Counted from the stretch's first letter, positions 24,580 through 34,177 are shown. The stretch is DNA of 64,000 nucleotides from Levilactobacillus lanxiensis (GCF_016861655.1 NZ_BOLN01000002.1:124001-188000); one strand, 5' to 3'. Notes: generated by a model not told the origin, from the letters alone. Numbers and translations: made by a program.

Positions 24580-25563
24580 TTAGGAGACGGCGGTGCTCAA
24601 GAATTGTTTGAGCTCGGCGCCCTGTAACCCAGCGCTCAGGCCCACTAATAGCTTGATTCGTGCTTTCTGCCCGTTCAGCCCCTGACACAGCATCAGCCCC
24701 ATCTTGCGCAGCTCAATGCCACCGCCCTCGTAGTCATAAATGTCCTCGGCGACGCCATTATAACACCGTGACACCAGAACTAAAGGAATCTGCCGGTCTA
24801 ACAGCCGTTGCACGGACGCCAGCGTTTTCGGTGGTAAATTCCCGGCACCCAGGCCTTCGATGACCACCCCGGCCGTCTCGTCATTGTCGAGAAAATCAAA
24901 CAGGCTCCCGTCCATCCCGGCGTAGGCCTTGATCAGGTAAACGTGGTCGATGACGTGGTCAATATTGCAGGTATCTTCCCGAATTAATTTCTGGAAATAA
25001 ACCGCGTGGTCCTTGGCTACGATCCCAATCGGGCCAAACGTTGGCGTCCGGAACGTGGCCACGTTAGTCGTGTGGGTCTTGGTCACGTAGCGGGCCGTGT
25101 GAATCTCATCGTTCATCACGACCATCACGCCATTTCCGCGTGAGGCGTCGTCTGCGGCCACTTCAATGGCGGATTGAAAGTTGTACAGGCCATCGGAACC
25201 AACCTCATTAGAGGAGCGCATAGCCCCCGTCACGACAACGGGAATCGTGCTGGGCAGGGTCAGGTCTAAGAAGTACGCCGTTTCCTCCAGCGTATCCGTC
25301 CCGTGGGTGATGACCACGCCATCAATCCCATCCTTCTCGGCCTGGTCGATGCGTTCTTTGATCTGTAGCATCTCCACCGGCGTCATGTGGGGGGATGGCA
25401 AATTAAACATTTCATCGGTAAACAATTCCACCCGGCCGGCCAAAATCGTTTCCTGTTGGGCAATCGGGTTCTGCGCGTTCGGCACAACCTCCCCCTGATC
25501 ATTTTGCGACATAGAAATCGTTCCACCCGTATGAATGGCTAAAATTTTCTTCACAGTTGTCAA
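24580..25563 (-). CDS. L-asparaginase, cytoplasmic type I
   Basis: 327 residues. The first active-site motif is IHTGGTISM near residue 11, and the second HGTDTLEETA near residue 85, carrying both catalytic threonines and the Asp. There is no signal peptide, so it is the cytoplasmic type I enzyme, converting asparagine to aspartate and ammonia. Start TTG at 25563 with GAAAGAAG; a GTG at 25554 is an alternative. It is probably co-transcribed with the four-repeat protein. Confidence 0.92.
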   Translation of the reverse strand: MTTVKKILAIHTGGTISMSQNDQGEVVPNAQNPIAQQETILAGRVELFTDEMFNLPSPHMTPVEMLQIKERIDQAEKDGIDGVVITHGTDTLEETAYFLDLTLPSTIPVVVTGAMRSSNEVGSDGLYNFQSAIEVAADDASRGNGVMVVMNDEIHTARYVTKTHTTNVATFRTPTFGPIGIVAKDHAVYFQKLIREDTCNIDHVIDHVYLIKAYAGMDGSLFDFLDNDETAGVVIEGLGAGNLPPKTLASVQRLLDRQIPLVLVSRCYNGVAEDIYDYEGGGIELRKMGLMLCQGLNGQKARIKLLVGLSAGLQGAELKQFLSTAVS

Positions 25564-25809
25564 CTTCTTTCAGTATTAGTTAATTTCATTGAACATTTTG
25601 AATTTCATTGGTTATCCCCGGAATAATGTTGCGGTAAGTCTAGTCTGATTACAACGACCATGAAAAATCTACCAGAAACTCGACCATCGTGGCGTAATAA
25701 TCTATTCGACAGGTTTAGCTAGCGTTCTTTCTCAACTCACCAAGCCATCAGATTACTTCAGCACAACACCATCTACCGCAGCCACCCAAACGACTGGTGG
25801 CAGAATAAT

Positions 25810-26057
25810 CCACTAGGCGGGTGGGCTAAACCAGTGTGAGCCTCCGGGCTGGTGAAAATGGGCTCAGCCGTGGGAGTTGCCTTAGCGGGTTCCCCGCTTA
25901 GGCAACTGCTATCTTTGAGACTCGGTCTATGAGGCTCAAAGTAAGTCTGGAGACCGCCTTTCGGCTCCAGACGTGCGCCCACAGCGTCACGGCCCATTTT
26001 CACCAGCCCGGAGGCGCTGCAGGGAACTAAAGATTCGAACCCAGCCCACCAAGTAGA
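25810..26057 (+). repeat. Structured repeat copy R10, short class with symmetric boxes
   Basis: Arms GGTGGGCT (left) and AGCCCACC (right) pair. The 5' box is GAGCCTCCGGGCTGG, the exact complement of the 3' CCAGCCCGGAGGC, making this the only copy with fully symmetric ends. Shell stem, GTTGCCTTAGCGGG hairpin, TTTGAG/CTCAAA and TCTGGAG/CTCCAGA hairpins follow as in R3. The 3' end is 66 bp before the start at 26123. Confidence 0.86.
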
Positions 26058-26122
26058 TTCGTTATCCACATTGTACCGTATTTGCGATAGAATTAAGTTA
26101 GAATTCAGAGAGGATGTTAAAA

Positions 26123-26302
26123 ATGTCCAAAAGAGAAGACGAAGAAAAAGGCTACATCCCAGGCGTCCACGTCCACCCCAAAAAGTACAGCTCATCCGGG
26201 GGGATTGCCGACTGGGGCCCGCTCCTGACTTGGTTTAACGGTCTAGTCAAATCTTTGTGGAACTGGCTCAAAGGACTCTGGTCGAAACATAAGGCCTCCT
26301 AA
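26123..26302 (+). CDS. Small Trp/Lys-rich protein, unknown
   Basis: 59 residues from the ATG at 26123, which has AGAGAGGA upstream; an ATG at 26114 is in frame but too near that site. The N-terminal half is polar (SKREDEEKGYIPGVHVHPKK), and the C-terminal half is an amphipathic, tryptophan-rich helix (FNGLVKSLWNWLKGLWSKHK). It could associate with membranes. No signal peptide, no recognised family. Confidence 0.55.
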   Translation: MSKREDEEKGYIPGVHVHPKKYSSSGGIADWGPLLTWFNGLVKSLWNWLKGLWSKHKAS

Positions 26303-26367
26303 ATCGGTATTGTTATTTTTATTTTTCAGTGGTAAAGTAAATGACATTCCATTAAAAAAATAAGTGA

Positions 26368-26438
26368 TTGCCTATATAATGCCAAGATAAGGTTGGCGAG
26401 TTTCTACCCAGAGCCGTAAACTCTGGACTATAAGCAAA
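26368..26438 (+). ncRNA. Purine riboswitch aptamer, guanine type
   Basis: P1 strands TTGCCTATA and TATAAGCAA enclose P2 (GCCAA/TTGGC, loop GATAAGG), the J2/3 core GTTTCTACC and P3 (CCAGAG/CTCTGG, loop CCGTAAA). The specificity base after P3 is C (26428), so it reads guanine, hypoxanthine or xanthine rather than adenine. It sits upstream of a xanthine-type permease with a terminator between. Confidence 0.94.
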
Positions 26439-26492
26439 TTGAGGACGAAACTCTTTTTGCCGATGAAAAGAGTTCGTCGGCGAGTTTTCAGT

Positions 26493-26521
26493 AGCCCCCT
26501 TTTTGCAAAGGGAGCTTTTTT
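26493..26521 (+). terminator. Terminator in the purine riboswitch leader
   Basis: AGCCCCCTTT and AAAGGGAGCT pair over TTGC, then TTTTTT. A separate hairpin GACGAAACTCTTTT/AAAAGAGTTCGTC lies between aptamer and terminator (26445-26478) and may shape the switch. Confidence 0.85.
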
Positions 26522-26575
26522 GTTTTCAAAATTACCTTGGCGGCGTATGGACATCACGAGAAGGAGGAAACATTC

Positions 26576-27949
26576 TTGCAGTCCACAAAGTCCGCATCAT
26601 CCGTTTCGTCATCAGAAAAGGGGCCGTCACTACCCATGTGGCGCGCGGCCATTCTCGGTTTCCAGCATTTATTAGCCATGTACTCTGGTGACGTCATCGT
26701 TCCCCTACTGATTGGGGGCGCGCTTCATTTTAACGCCATGCAAATGGCCTACTTAATCAGTGCGGATATCTTCATGTGTGGGGTTGCAACCCTGCTCCAA
26801 CTCAAACGCACCCCGCTGACCGGGATCGGCTTACCCGTCGTCCTCGGCTGTGCGGTGCAGGCCGTCACGCCCCTGAGTGCCATCGGGAATCAATACGGCG
26901 TCGGCGTCATGTACGGCGCCATCATCAGCGCCGGCATCTTCGTCTTTCTCAGCGCGGGCTGGTTCTCTAAAATTAAGAACTTCTTCCCACCCGTGGTGAC
27001 CGGCTCTCTCATCACCATCATTGGCTTCACGCTGATTCCGGTCGGCTTCCAAGACCTGGGCGGCGGGGACGCCACGGCCAAGAGCTTCGGCGATCCCAAA
27101 ATGTTACTGGTCGGCTTCCTCACGATGGGCATCATTTTAGGGCTAAACGCCTTTGCCAAGGGCTTTCTCAAGTCCTTAGCCATTCTGGCGGGGATCCTGA
27201 TTGGGACCTTCATCGCCGGCGCCATGGGCATGGTCTCGCTAAAGGCGGTCGGCCAAGCCAGCTGGTTCCACCTGCCCCAATTTTTCTACTTTGGCACGCC
27301 CAAGTTTGAGTGGTCATCCATCGTCACCATGATTCTGGTCTCCCTGACCACCATGGTTGAATCGACTGGGGTCTTCTTCGCTCTAGGCGATATCACCGGC
27401 AAGAAGATTGGCGAACAGGATTTGAAACGCGGGTACCGTGCGGAAGGTATCGCCGTTATTCTCGGCGGGCTCTTCAACACCTTCCCCTACTCGACCTTCT
27501 CTGAAAACGTTGGGGTCGTGCAGTTGTCCGGTGTGAAAACGCGTAAGCCGCTGTATTTCTCAGCAGCCTTCTTGATGTTGCTGGGCCTGTTGCCTAAGAT
27601 TGGCGCGTTGGCTACGGTCATCCCCGACGCCGTCCTCGGTGGCGCCATGATCGTCATGTTTGGGATGGTTGGGGTCCAAGGGATTCGGATGCTCCAACAA
27701 GTTGATTTCCAAAATAACAACAACCTGTTGGTCTCCGCTATCTCGATTGGATTAGGCTTAGGCGTCACCGTCTATCCCCAGATTTTCCAAGCTCTGCCCC
27801 AATCCTTACAAATCGTGATGAACAACGGGGTCGTCATTGGGAGCTTCTCCGCCGTGCTCTTAAATATCATCTTCAACATGCGGCCGAACCGTGCTGTAAC
27901 GACCGCTCAAGCGCAGGTCAACAGCGACGCCCAACCTCAAAATAAATAA
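26576..27949 (+). CDS. pbuX: Xanthine/uracil permease (NCS2 family), probably xanthine or guanine uptake
   Basis: 457 residues, about 14 membrane segments. NCS2 features: QHLLAMYSGDVIVPLLIG at the start, GLPVVLGCAVQAVTPL, the helix with VESTGVFFALGDITGKK (substrate-contacting Glu) and NTFPYSTFSENVGVVQLSGV. The TTG at 26576 lies 8 nt after AAGGAGG; an upstream ATG at 26537 lies in the leader. The guanine-type riboswitch indicates a purine substrate. No xpt gene accompanies it. A strong terminator follows. Confidence 0.9.
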   Translation: MQSTKSASSVSSSEKGPSLPMWRAAILGFQHLLAMYSGDVIVPLLIGGALHFNAMQMAYLISADIFMCGVATLLQLKRTPLTGIGLPVVLGCAVQAVTPLSAIGNQYGVGVMYGAIISAGIFVFLSAGWFSKIKNFFPPVVTGSLITIIGFTLIPVGFQDLGGGDATAKSFGDPKMLLVGFLTMGIILGLNAFAKGFLKSLAILAGILIGTFIAGAMGMVSLKAVGQASWFHLPQFFYFGTPKFEWSSIVTMILVSLTTMVESTGVFFALGDITGKKIGEQDLKRGYRAEGIAVILGGLFNTFPYSTFSENVGVVQLSGVKTRKPLYFSAAFLMLLGLLPKIGALATVIPDAVLGGAMIVMFGMVGVQGIRMLQQVDFQNNNNLLVSAISIGLGLGVTVYPQIFQALPQSLQIVMNNGVVIGSFSAVLLNIIFNMRPNRAVTTAQAQVNSDAQPQNK

Positions 27950-27959
27950 GGTATGACTT

Positions 27960-28002
27960 AAACGACTGACTGGGTTCCTTTGCCCGAGTCAGTCGTTTTT
28001 TT
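27960..28002 (+). terminator. Terminator of the permease gene
   Basis: AACGACTGACT and AGTCAGTCGTT are perfect complements and are followed by TTTTT. Confidence 0.88.
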
Positions 28003-28339
28003 GCGGTTAAATATAATTAACATTATACTATATTCATACATCAAATAACTTTCTTCCAACCGACATCCATGATAAGCTATTAGCACGTCTTATTTTTTCA
28101 GACAATGGCCCACTGTGTGACAGGAACCTTACAAACGGTTAAGAGTCCTTTAGTTTTCCCCCCGCATCTGCGTATAATATAAGCATGTTCGAGATGGGAT
28201 TAGTCAACAATATCGTCATTTCAATTAGTAGTCGGGAGTTGGTTCCGTTTGGAGCTAGTGAAACATACCGTAATGAACACTCCGAAAACCAAATAATCAG
28301 ACTATTAAGGATGGCACACACCCATTGATGCATTAGGAT
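28003..28339. other. AT-rich intergenic region, no gene supported
   Basis: Contains a TATAAT at about 28175 and weak short frames on both strands without ribosome sites or similarity. I do not support a gene here. Confidence 0.4.
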
Positions 28340-28556
28340 GGGACTAAATCAGTGTCAGCCGCAGGGCTGGTGAAAATGGGCTCAGCCGTGGGAGTTGCCT
28401 TAGCGGGTTTCCCGCTTAGGCAACTGCTATCTTTGAGACTCGCTTCTCAGAGGCTCAAAGTAAGTCTGAAGACCGCTTCTCAGGCTTCAGACGGGTGCCC
28501 ACAGCGCCACGGCCCATTTTCACCAGCCCGGAGGCCCAGTAAACAAACATTTAACC
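28340..28556 (+). repeat. Structured repeat copy R11, short class
   Basis: Box TCAGCCGCAGGG, shell CTGGTGAAAATGGG/CCCATTTTCACCAG, GCCGTGG/CCACGGC, hairpin GTTGCCTTAGCGGG, then TTTGAG/CTCAAA and GTCTGAAG/CTTCAGAC with bulged A, 3' box CCGGAGGC. In R3 the last stem is TCTGGAG/CTCCAGA, so two pairs have changed together. The 3' end is 28 bp before the ABC ATPase start. Confidence 0.86.
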
Positions 28557-28583
28557 GCAAAACAATTGATAGGAGAATTTGCC

Positions 28584-29480
28584 ATGCTAAGCATTCAACA
28601 TATCAGCAAAGAATTCGGCCCAGTCAAAGCCCTGAACGACGTCACCTTTGACGTTCCCGATGGCCAGATACTGGGCTTGATCGGCCAAAACGGGGCCGGC
28701 AAGTCGACCACCTTTCACAGTATCCTGAACTTCATCGACTACGGCGGCAGTATTCAGTGGAACGGCCACACCCTGTCCGCCGAGGATTTTGACCACATCG
28801 GCTACCTGCCAGAAGAACGGAGCCTGATGACCAAGCTGACGATTGAACAACAAATCATTTACCTGGCCCGGCTTAAAGGTCAACCGGCTAAAGTCATTCG
28901 CCCACAAATCGACGACTGGCTTCAACGATTCGACGTCAAGGGGACCCGCAAGAGTAAGATCAACGACCTGTCCAAAGGGAATCAACAGAAGGTCCAACTG
29001 ATTTGCACGCTGATTCATCAGCCCGACCTGTTGATCCTGGACGAACCCTTTAGTGGGCTGGACCCGGTCAACGCCGACCTCCTGAAGCAAGCCATCGTGG
29101 CGGCCAAGGAACGTGGCGCGGCTATCATCTTTTCCAGTCACGATATGGAGCACGTTACGGCCGTTTGTGACCGCCTCGTGATGCTGCGGAAAGGCAACGT
29201 CGTGTTACGCGGCACCCTTGAGGACGTGCGCGAACAGTTTGGTAAGACCGAGCTATTTGTCACGACCGACTGGACCACCGAGCAGCTCGTTGCCTTGACC
29301 GGGGTTGCCAGTGTGACCCACCGGCACGGTAACCGCTACGTCCTGCATTTAACGGACGCTGCGGCCGGTCCCGCCATTTTCGATGCGCTGACGCAAGGGC
29401 ATTACATTGAAGAATTTAGCCAACAGCCACCGACCCTTGATGAAATTTTCCGTTTGAAAGTGGGTGAGGAACATGTCTAA
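28584..29480 (+). CDS. ABC-2 exporter ATPase (NatA/YhaQ-like)
   Basis: 298 residues. Walker A GQNGAGKST, signature LSKGNQQK, Walker B LLILDEPFSGLDP and switch FSSHDME; a C-terminal extension of about 80 residues follows, as in DUF4162-type exporter ATPases. ATG at 28584 with AGGAG upstream. It overlaps the permease gene by 8 bp. The pair resembles YhaQP/NatAB of Bacillus; the substrate (Na+, drugs, peptides) is not known. Confidence 0.88.
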   Translation: MLSIQHISKEFGPVKALNDVTFDVPDGQILGLIGQNGAGKSTTFHSILNFIDYGGSIQWNGHTLSAEDFDHIGYLPEERSLMTKLTIEQQIIYLARLKGQPAKVIRPQIDDWLQRFDVKGTRKSKINDLSKGNQQKVQLICTLIHQPDLLILDEPFSGLDPVNADLLKQAIVAAKERGAAIIFSSHDMEHVTAVCDRLVMLRKGNVVLRGTLEDVREQFGKTELFVTTDWTTEQLVALTGVASVTHRHGNRYVLHLTDAAAGPAIFDALTQGHYIEEFSQQPPTLDEIFRLKVGEEHV

Positions 29481-30690
29481 GACCTGGGTCGTCACGTTTG
29501 AAACCTACCTGCGCCAGATTAAATCCTGGAGCTTCCTATTCATGATTCTGGGGCCATTTGTCATGATTGCCCTGACCGTCGGCATTAGCTATGTCAGCGC
29601 CAATAGCAGTCGTAGCAGCCAACAGGTCGCCATCATTAGCGACTCAAAGGTGCTCCGGCAAAGCTACCTGCAACAGCACCAGGACGGGATCAATACCAAA
29701 ATCACCACGACCGCCGCGGCCAAGAAGGCCCTGAAGGCCAACCACCTGGCTGGTTACCTGACGTTAAGCACCAGCGGCGCACACCTGCGCGGGGATTATC
29801 ACGGGAACAAGGCCATGGCCAACGGGCTGAAGGCGCAGGTCCAAAACTTCCTGACGCAATATCAGACCATTCAAAATTACCAGGCCGCTAAACTCAGTCC
29901 TAAGCAGAAACAGACCCTCGCCCAGACGCCGGTGCTTAAGCAGCACGTGGCCACCAAGGACGGCGCCACCAACCTGGCGAAGATTATCTCCTTCTGGATT
30001 CTGATTACCATGATCTACATCATCCTGATTACGTACTCCACCATCACGGCCCAAGAAATTGCGTCGGATAAGGGCACGAAGATCATGGAAATCATCTTCT
30101 CGAGTACCACGGCAACGAGCTACTTTGTCGGTAAAATCTTAGGGATTCTGCTGGTCATCGTCACGCAAATTGCCATCTACCTTCTGGGAGGTTGGGCCGG
30201 TTATGGCTTGGCCATGCACAACGCCGGCATCAAACGCCTGGTCAGTGCGAACCAATCGCTGGTCGACAGTGTCGTTCACAACATTGTTAACCTGAACCTC
30301 CTGTACGTCCTGTTGGGGGTCGTCATCTACACGCTTCTGGCCGCCTACAGTGGCGCGCTGGTCTCCAAGGCAGAGGATGCTTCCAAAGCGGCACAACCCG
30401 TGGTGATGCTGGGAATGCTGGGCTTCTTTGCCGCCTTCCCGTTCCAAAATAATTTGGACGCGTTAGCCGTTAAAATTCTGTCCTACGTGCCCTTCTTCTC
30501 ATCATATTTCATGCCGATGCGGGTCATCAACGGCACCGTCAGTCTGGCGGAACAACTGGGCTCACTGGTCGTCTTGTTGGTCACGATTGGCCTGTTCGCC
30601 CTGTACATTGGCCGCCAGTATCAACGACTGATGTTACAGACCGACAGCGAGAATATGTGGCAACACCTAATTCACAGTTTTAAGCACTAA
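29473..30690 (+). CDS. ABC-2 exporter permease (NatB/YhaP-like)
   Basis: 405 residues. One membrane helix near residue 25 is followed by a large outside domain of about 130 residues (SRSSQQVAIISDSKVL onward) and five to six helices in the C-terminal half. The motif SDKGTKIMEIIFSSTTATSYFVGK is characteristic of NatB/YhaP-like permeases. The start overlaps the ATPase gene (GTGAGGA as ribosome site). It is followed by a tRNA gene with its own promoter. Confidence 0.86.
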   Translation: MSKTWVVTFETYLRQIKSWSFLFMILGPFVMIALTVGISYVSANSSRSSQQVAIISDSKVLRQSYLQQHQDGINTKITTTAAAKKALKANHLAGYLTLSTSGAHLRGDYHGNKAMANGLKAQVQNFLTQYQTIQNYQAAKLSPKQKQTLAQTPVLKQHVATKDGATNLAKIISFWILITMIYIILITYSTITAQEIASDKGTKIMEIIFSSTTATSYFVGKILGILLVIVTQIAIYLLGGWAGYGLAMHNAGIKRLVSANQSLVDSVVHNIVNLNLLYVLLGVVIYTLLAAYSGALVSKAEDASKAAQPVVMLGMLGFFAAFPFQNNLDALAVKILSYVPFFSSYFMPMRVINGTVSLAEQLGSLVVLLVTIGLFALYIGRQYQRLMLQTDSENMWQHLIHSFKH

Positions 30691-30710
30691 ACGCAACAGC
30701 CATTTAGCCA

Positions 30711-30738
30711 TTAACATTTCACGGCAACGTGCTATAAT
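30711..30738 (+). promoter_or_regulatory. Promoter of the tRNA-Ala gene
   Basis: TTAACA (30711-30716), 16-bp spacer, TATAAT (30733-30738), 18 bp before the mature tRNA 5' end. Confidence 0.75.
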
Positions 30739-30756
30739 TAATGGCGTAAGTGGTAT

Positions 30757-30829
30757 GGGCCCTTAGCTCAGTTGGGAGAGCGCCTGCTTCGCATGCAGGA
30801 GGTCGTCGGTTCAAATCCGGTAGGGTCCA
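30757..30829 (+). tRNA. tRNA-Ala (anticodon CGC)
   Basis: 73 nt with a complete cloverleaf. Acceptor GGGCCCT/AGGGTCC (one G-U), D arm GCTC/GAGC, anticodon arm CCTGC-TTCGCAT-GCAGG with anticodon CGC, T arm GTCGG-TTCAAAT-CCGGT, discriminator A. The CCA end is not encoded. It reads GCG alanine codons, which suits the higher GC content. Confidence 0.95.
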
Positions 30830-30862
30830 TTGATAGGGTTTCAGGGAAATGGCATTTAAATT

Positions 30863-30904
30863 AATAGAGGGTGAGCTGAAAATTCAGCTCACCCTCTATT
30901 TTGT
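30863..30904 (+). terminator. Terminator after tRNA-Ala, probably bidirectional
   Basis: AATAGAGGGTGAGCTGAA and TTCAGCTCACCCTCTATT form a perfect 18-bp stem over two bases, then TTTG. It also ends the convergent oxidoreductase gene. Confidence 0.9.
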
Positions 30905-30926
30905 TAGACGTTACCGCCAATCATTT

Positions 30927-31928
30927 TTAAAACCGAATAACGACTTTTCCCTTCGGATGGCCGTTTGCCAAATAATCTAACGCTTTATTGATATCCGTCA
31001 GCTTAAATTCAGTTGGGTCAACCGCCGGCACAATCTGGTTATCTTCAACAATTTTGGTAATTTTCTTCAGTTGTTCGCCATCACTTCTCACGAAAATAAA
31101 CCGATAGTCAGCGCCTGCTCGTTTAGCCTTCCAATCAATCCCGCTACCGGCAATCCCGATTAAAGCCGTTTTCCAAAATGGCATCTGATGATCTTTGGCA
31201 AACTGACGATTAGGCGTCATGATCAAGGACAACAAGCGCCCACCCGGTTTCAACACCTGAAGTTCATGATCCAGCTCTGTTTTTCCAACCGTATCAATCA
31301 CGTAATCAACGGGTTCGAGATGCTCCCAATAATTCTGTTCACGATAATCAAAATATTGTTCGACACCCATATCCATGACGGATTGTTTTGCGCGCGCATT
31401 TCCACTAACCATGACTTTCAAGCCCAGTTCCTTAGCAATTGGAATGGCCATTTGTCCAAACGACCCAGAGCCGCCTGGAATCATCACGCTTTGTCCGGGT
31501 TGCGCGCCTAGTTCTTCGGTCAGCCCCTGATACGCGGTCAAGCCGGTTAAGGGCACTGCCGCACTGTGTACAAAATCCAAGCCAGTTGGTTTCAGCGCGA
31601 CGGCATGATACTCAATCACAGCATATTCCGCAAAGGCCCCAATCTTTTCTAAGGGCAACCGTGAGTAAATTTCATCACCAATTTTGAAGTCTTTCACATT
31701 TTTACCGACTGCTTCAACAACGCCCGACAATTCGTTTCCCGTTGTCACTGGTAAGGCATAGTTCTGCAGCAACTTCAGATAGCCGATGCCAATTAACTTT
31801 TCCAAAGGATTGACGGCCGCTGCCTTTACTTTAACTAGGACTTCATCCTCAGTCGGCGTTGGTACGGGGATGTTCTTCACAACTAGTTTAAAATTCTTGT
31901 CATATTTCAGTAATTGGGCAGCTTGCAT
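30927..31928 (-). CDS. Zinc-independent alcohol dehydrogenase / quinone oxidoreductase-like (MDR family)
   Basis: 333 residues of the medium-chain reductase family. N-terminal GroES-like domain (VKAAAVNPLEKLIG), then the nucleotide fold with GGSGSFGQMA near residue 150. Zinc ligands are absent, so it is an NADP-dependent quinone/enal reductase type. ATG at 31928 with AAAGGAG; the longer open frame lacks a ribosome site. Base composition is lower in GC than genes before 30 kb, continuing through the two surface genes, which suggests an acquired block (inference). Confidence 0.88.
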   Translation of the reverse strand: MQAAQLLKYDKNFKLVVKNIPVPTPTEDEVLVKVKAAAVNPLEKLIGIGYLKLLQNYALPVTTGNELSGVVEAVGKNVKDFKIGDEIYSRLPLEKIGAFAEYAVIEYHAVALKPTGLDFVHSAAVPLTGLTAYQGLTEELGAQPGQSVMIPGGSGSFGQMAIPIAKELGLKVMVSGNARAKQSVMDMGVEQYFDYREQNYWEHLEPVDYVIDTVGKTELDHELQVLKPGGRLLSLIMTPNRQFAKDHQMPFWKTALIGIAGSGIDWKAKRAGADYRFIFVRSDGEQLKKITKIVEDNQIVPAVDPTEFKLTDINKALDYLANGHPKGKVVIRF

Positions 31929-32228
31929 CTTGTCAATTCTCCTTTGCTTGTTAGCGAGTAATATCGTTCTGTCTTTTTTAGTTGAAAATATCTTATAATA
32001 ATTAGTTACAATAGTCAAATAAAGTTACTTTTATAAAAACTAATGCCATCCCCATAAAGACACACCCTTGTCACAGTCTTGTTAATCCCATAAATTAATT
32101 TATATAATTGTCATCAATCTAAGCTATGACGCCTTAGTCCGAGATTCTTCTGTTTTTGTAAACAAGTTTTTCAACCTGAGTCGTGGTAGACTAACACTAT
32201 CTAAATAAGGAAAAGATGAGGTAATGCT
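31929..32228. other. AT-rich intergenic region
   Basis: Divergent promoters of the oxidoreductase and surface-protein genes must lie here. TATAATAATTAG at 31993-32004 is promoter-like. No gene, repeat or RNA is recognised. Confidence 0.4.
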
Positions 32229-34028
32229 ATGATGACGATTATTCACCGCTTTATCCTGACTAGCCTGTCATTACTTTTGATTGGTACGAATCTATCCCCC
32301 ACTGTCGTTCAGGCCGCCACGCTCCCAACAGAAACGAATTCCCCTAATACACAAACCTACAAGTTTGATTCCGCGGAATTGCCGTACAACATCATCACCG
32401 ATAAACAGGGGCACACCAGCAAGATGTTCTGGTTTCCTAATGCCACTGCCCATGAGTTTACAGCAGAAGAAACCACTGATTCAGACATTTTTACTAACAG
32501 TGTAACCGGAGGCCATCCATCCAATGATAACGTTTTTAATGTGGTTGAGGCTATGAAAGGTCTGATACAAGATGGTCTGACCGTCACCTCCGATGAACAT
32601 CTAGATCAATATCTGCTTGACAAAAAAATCTTTCCAAACATTAATACGCTAACAGACTTTACTCAAACCTATAAGACTGCAATCTACATGTATACTTGGC
32701 TTTACCAAGCCGCTGCGGATAAGGTCATAAATCATGTTGATTTTGACTCAGCTCAAGCGCATTATGAAGCGACTTTGCAGAAGCGAATCACAGCTCTGGG
32801 GAACCTGATGGACGCGAACACGCTCGCCACCTTGAATGGTTTGTTCTCAGATAAGACCCAATACGATAGCAATCTTCCTCAACTGCTACTTTTCGCTTCC
32901 GCCAACTATTTAACGAGCTCCCCAGAAGAACTGGTTAACCTTGACCCTATTGCATCTGAAGCGAAAGCAGCTAAGTTACTCAAAACACCCATTGAAACCT
33001 TTATTCATCATAATCCTGACGGTAAAGTCATGGCCGATGGCGTGTTGGTTTCCTATCCGCTTCTGACCCCCATTACCTATGTCTTCAAAGCACCCACTGC
33101 ACCAGGACCTGGCCCAACACCGCCACCCAGTCCACAACAAAGTCAGCCCGTCATTGTCCACTACCTTGATGAGCAGGGCCACTCCCTCAGACCAGCTAAG
33201 ACCTTGACTGGCTCACTTGGAAGTCGCTACCAAACTCAGCCCCTCAACATTCCCAGCTACTACCTCGTCAAAACGGTCGGCCAGGAGACTGGAATCTTTA
33301 CAACTAGCAAACAGACAGTCACCTATACCTACCGCCCGAATGTCGTCGCTCCAGTCGTGAAAAACAGTGTCGTCTACGCCACAAAAGGCCTAAACCTTTA
33401 CACCACTCCCACCTTTACCGCTGGCGCAAAGATGACCCACTTCGTGAAAAAGTCTCGAATGAATCGACCGATGTTTAAGGTCATTGACTTTGCGACCTCA
33501 CGGAATGGCCTTAAACGTTACCGGGTGAAGGATCTTAATGGTAAAGGGACAACCGGCTATATCACCGCCAGGTCCACTTACGTTAAGACCGTCTACTACG
33601 CCAACAAACCAACTAAAATCACCGTGATCAATCCCAAAGGTTTGAACGCCTACGCCAAGAAGAATCTGACTGGTAAGACCACGCACTACAAACAAGGCCA
33701 AGTTCTTAAGGTTAAGAAGATTGTCAGCCACAACCTCACCACCCGCTTCGTGCTCAGCAATGGCACCTACATTTCCGCCAACAAGAAACTGGTTATCGCT
33801 GGTAAATACACGATGCCTAAACGCGCTCAAGCCAAGAAAGCCGTCAACCGTTACAATACGGCTGACCTGACTAAAAAGAACCGCCACATCGCCAAGGGAA
33901 CTTCCCTTAAAGTTATCGGCTGGACCTACTCCAATGTCACCAATTTTCATAAGGGTGACACTCTGCGATACAAGGTTATCGGGGGCTATATCACTGGTAA
34001 TTCACGCTTTGTCAAAGCAATCGACTAA
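32229..34028 (+). CDS. Secreted surface protein with MucBP and DUF5776-type repeats (paralogue 1)
   Basis: 599 residues. Signal peptide (FILTSLSLLLIGTNLSP ... VQA), an N-terminal domain of about 260 residues unique to this pair, a Pro-rich linker (GPGPTPPPSPQQ), and one MucBP domain (VIVHYLDEQGHSL to VTYTYRP). Then three DUF5776-like units of about 70 residues each (beginning VVYATKGLNLYT, ITVINPKGLNAY and the RYNTADLT region). No LPxTG motif; the basic C-terminal units probably bind cell-wall polymer. The start follows GATGAGGT. It is paralogous to 34178-36025; a terminator separates them. Confidence 0.82.
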   Translation: MMTIIHRFILTSLSLLLIGTNLSPTVVQAATLPTETNSPNTQTYKFDSAELPYNIITDKQGHTSKMFWFPNATAHEFTAEETTDSDIFTNSVTGGHPSNDNVFNVVEAMKGLIQDGLTVTSDEHLDQYLLDKKIFPNINTLTDFTQTYKTAIYMYTWLYQAAADKVINHVDFDSAQAHYEATLQKRITALGNLMDANTLATLNGLFSDKTQYDSNLPQLLLFASANYLTSSPEELVNLDPIASEAKAAKLLKTPIETFIHHNPDGKVMADGVLVSYPLLTPITYVFKAPTAPGPGPTPPPSPQQSQPVIVHYLDEQGHSLRPAKTLTGSLGSRYQTQPLNIPSYYLVKTVGQETGIFTTSKQTVTYTYRPNVVAPVVKNSVVYATKGLNLYTTPTFTAGAKMTHFVKKSRMNRPMFKVIDFATSRNGLKRYRVKDLNGKGTTGYITARSTYVKTVYYANKPTKITVINPKGLNAYAKKNLTGKTTHYKQGQVLKVKKIVSHNLTTRFVLSNGTYISANKKLVIAGKYTMPKRAQAKKAVNRYNTADLTKKNRHIAKGTSLKVIGWTYSNVTNFHKGDTLRYKVIGGYITGNSRFVKAID

Positions 34029-34064
34029 TATTAGATGTTATTAAGAATCTTCACCATAGTATTT

Positions 34065-34095
34065 AAGTCCGGGACAATAACAGTTCCGGACTTTT
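34065..34095 (+). terminator. Terminator after surface protein 1
   Basis: AAGTCCGG and CCGGACTT pair over a 13-nt loop, followed by TT and a T-rich stretch. Confidence 0.8.
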
Positions 34096-34177
34096 GATTA
34101 TTCAATTATTTAACTTTTAATCCATTAAATGTGCTAAAATCAAATTATAATAAAATCGGAATTTATGAGGTGATTTC

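Noticed and set aside
28139-28333. 64-residue minus-strand frame between the permease and R11
   Set aside because: No ribosome site, no signal or domain pattern, AT-rich background; likely chance.
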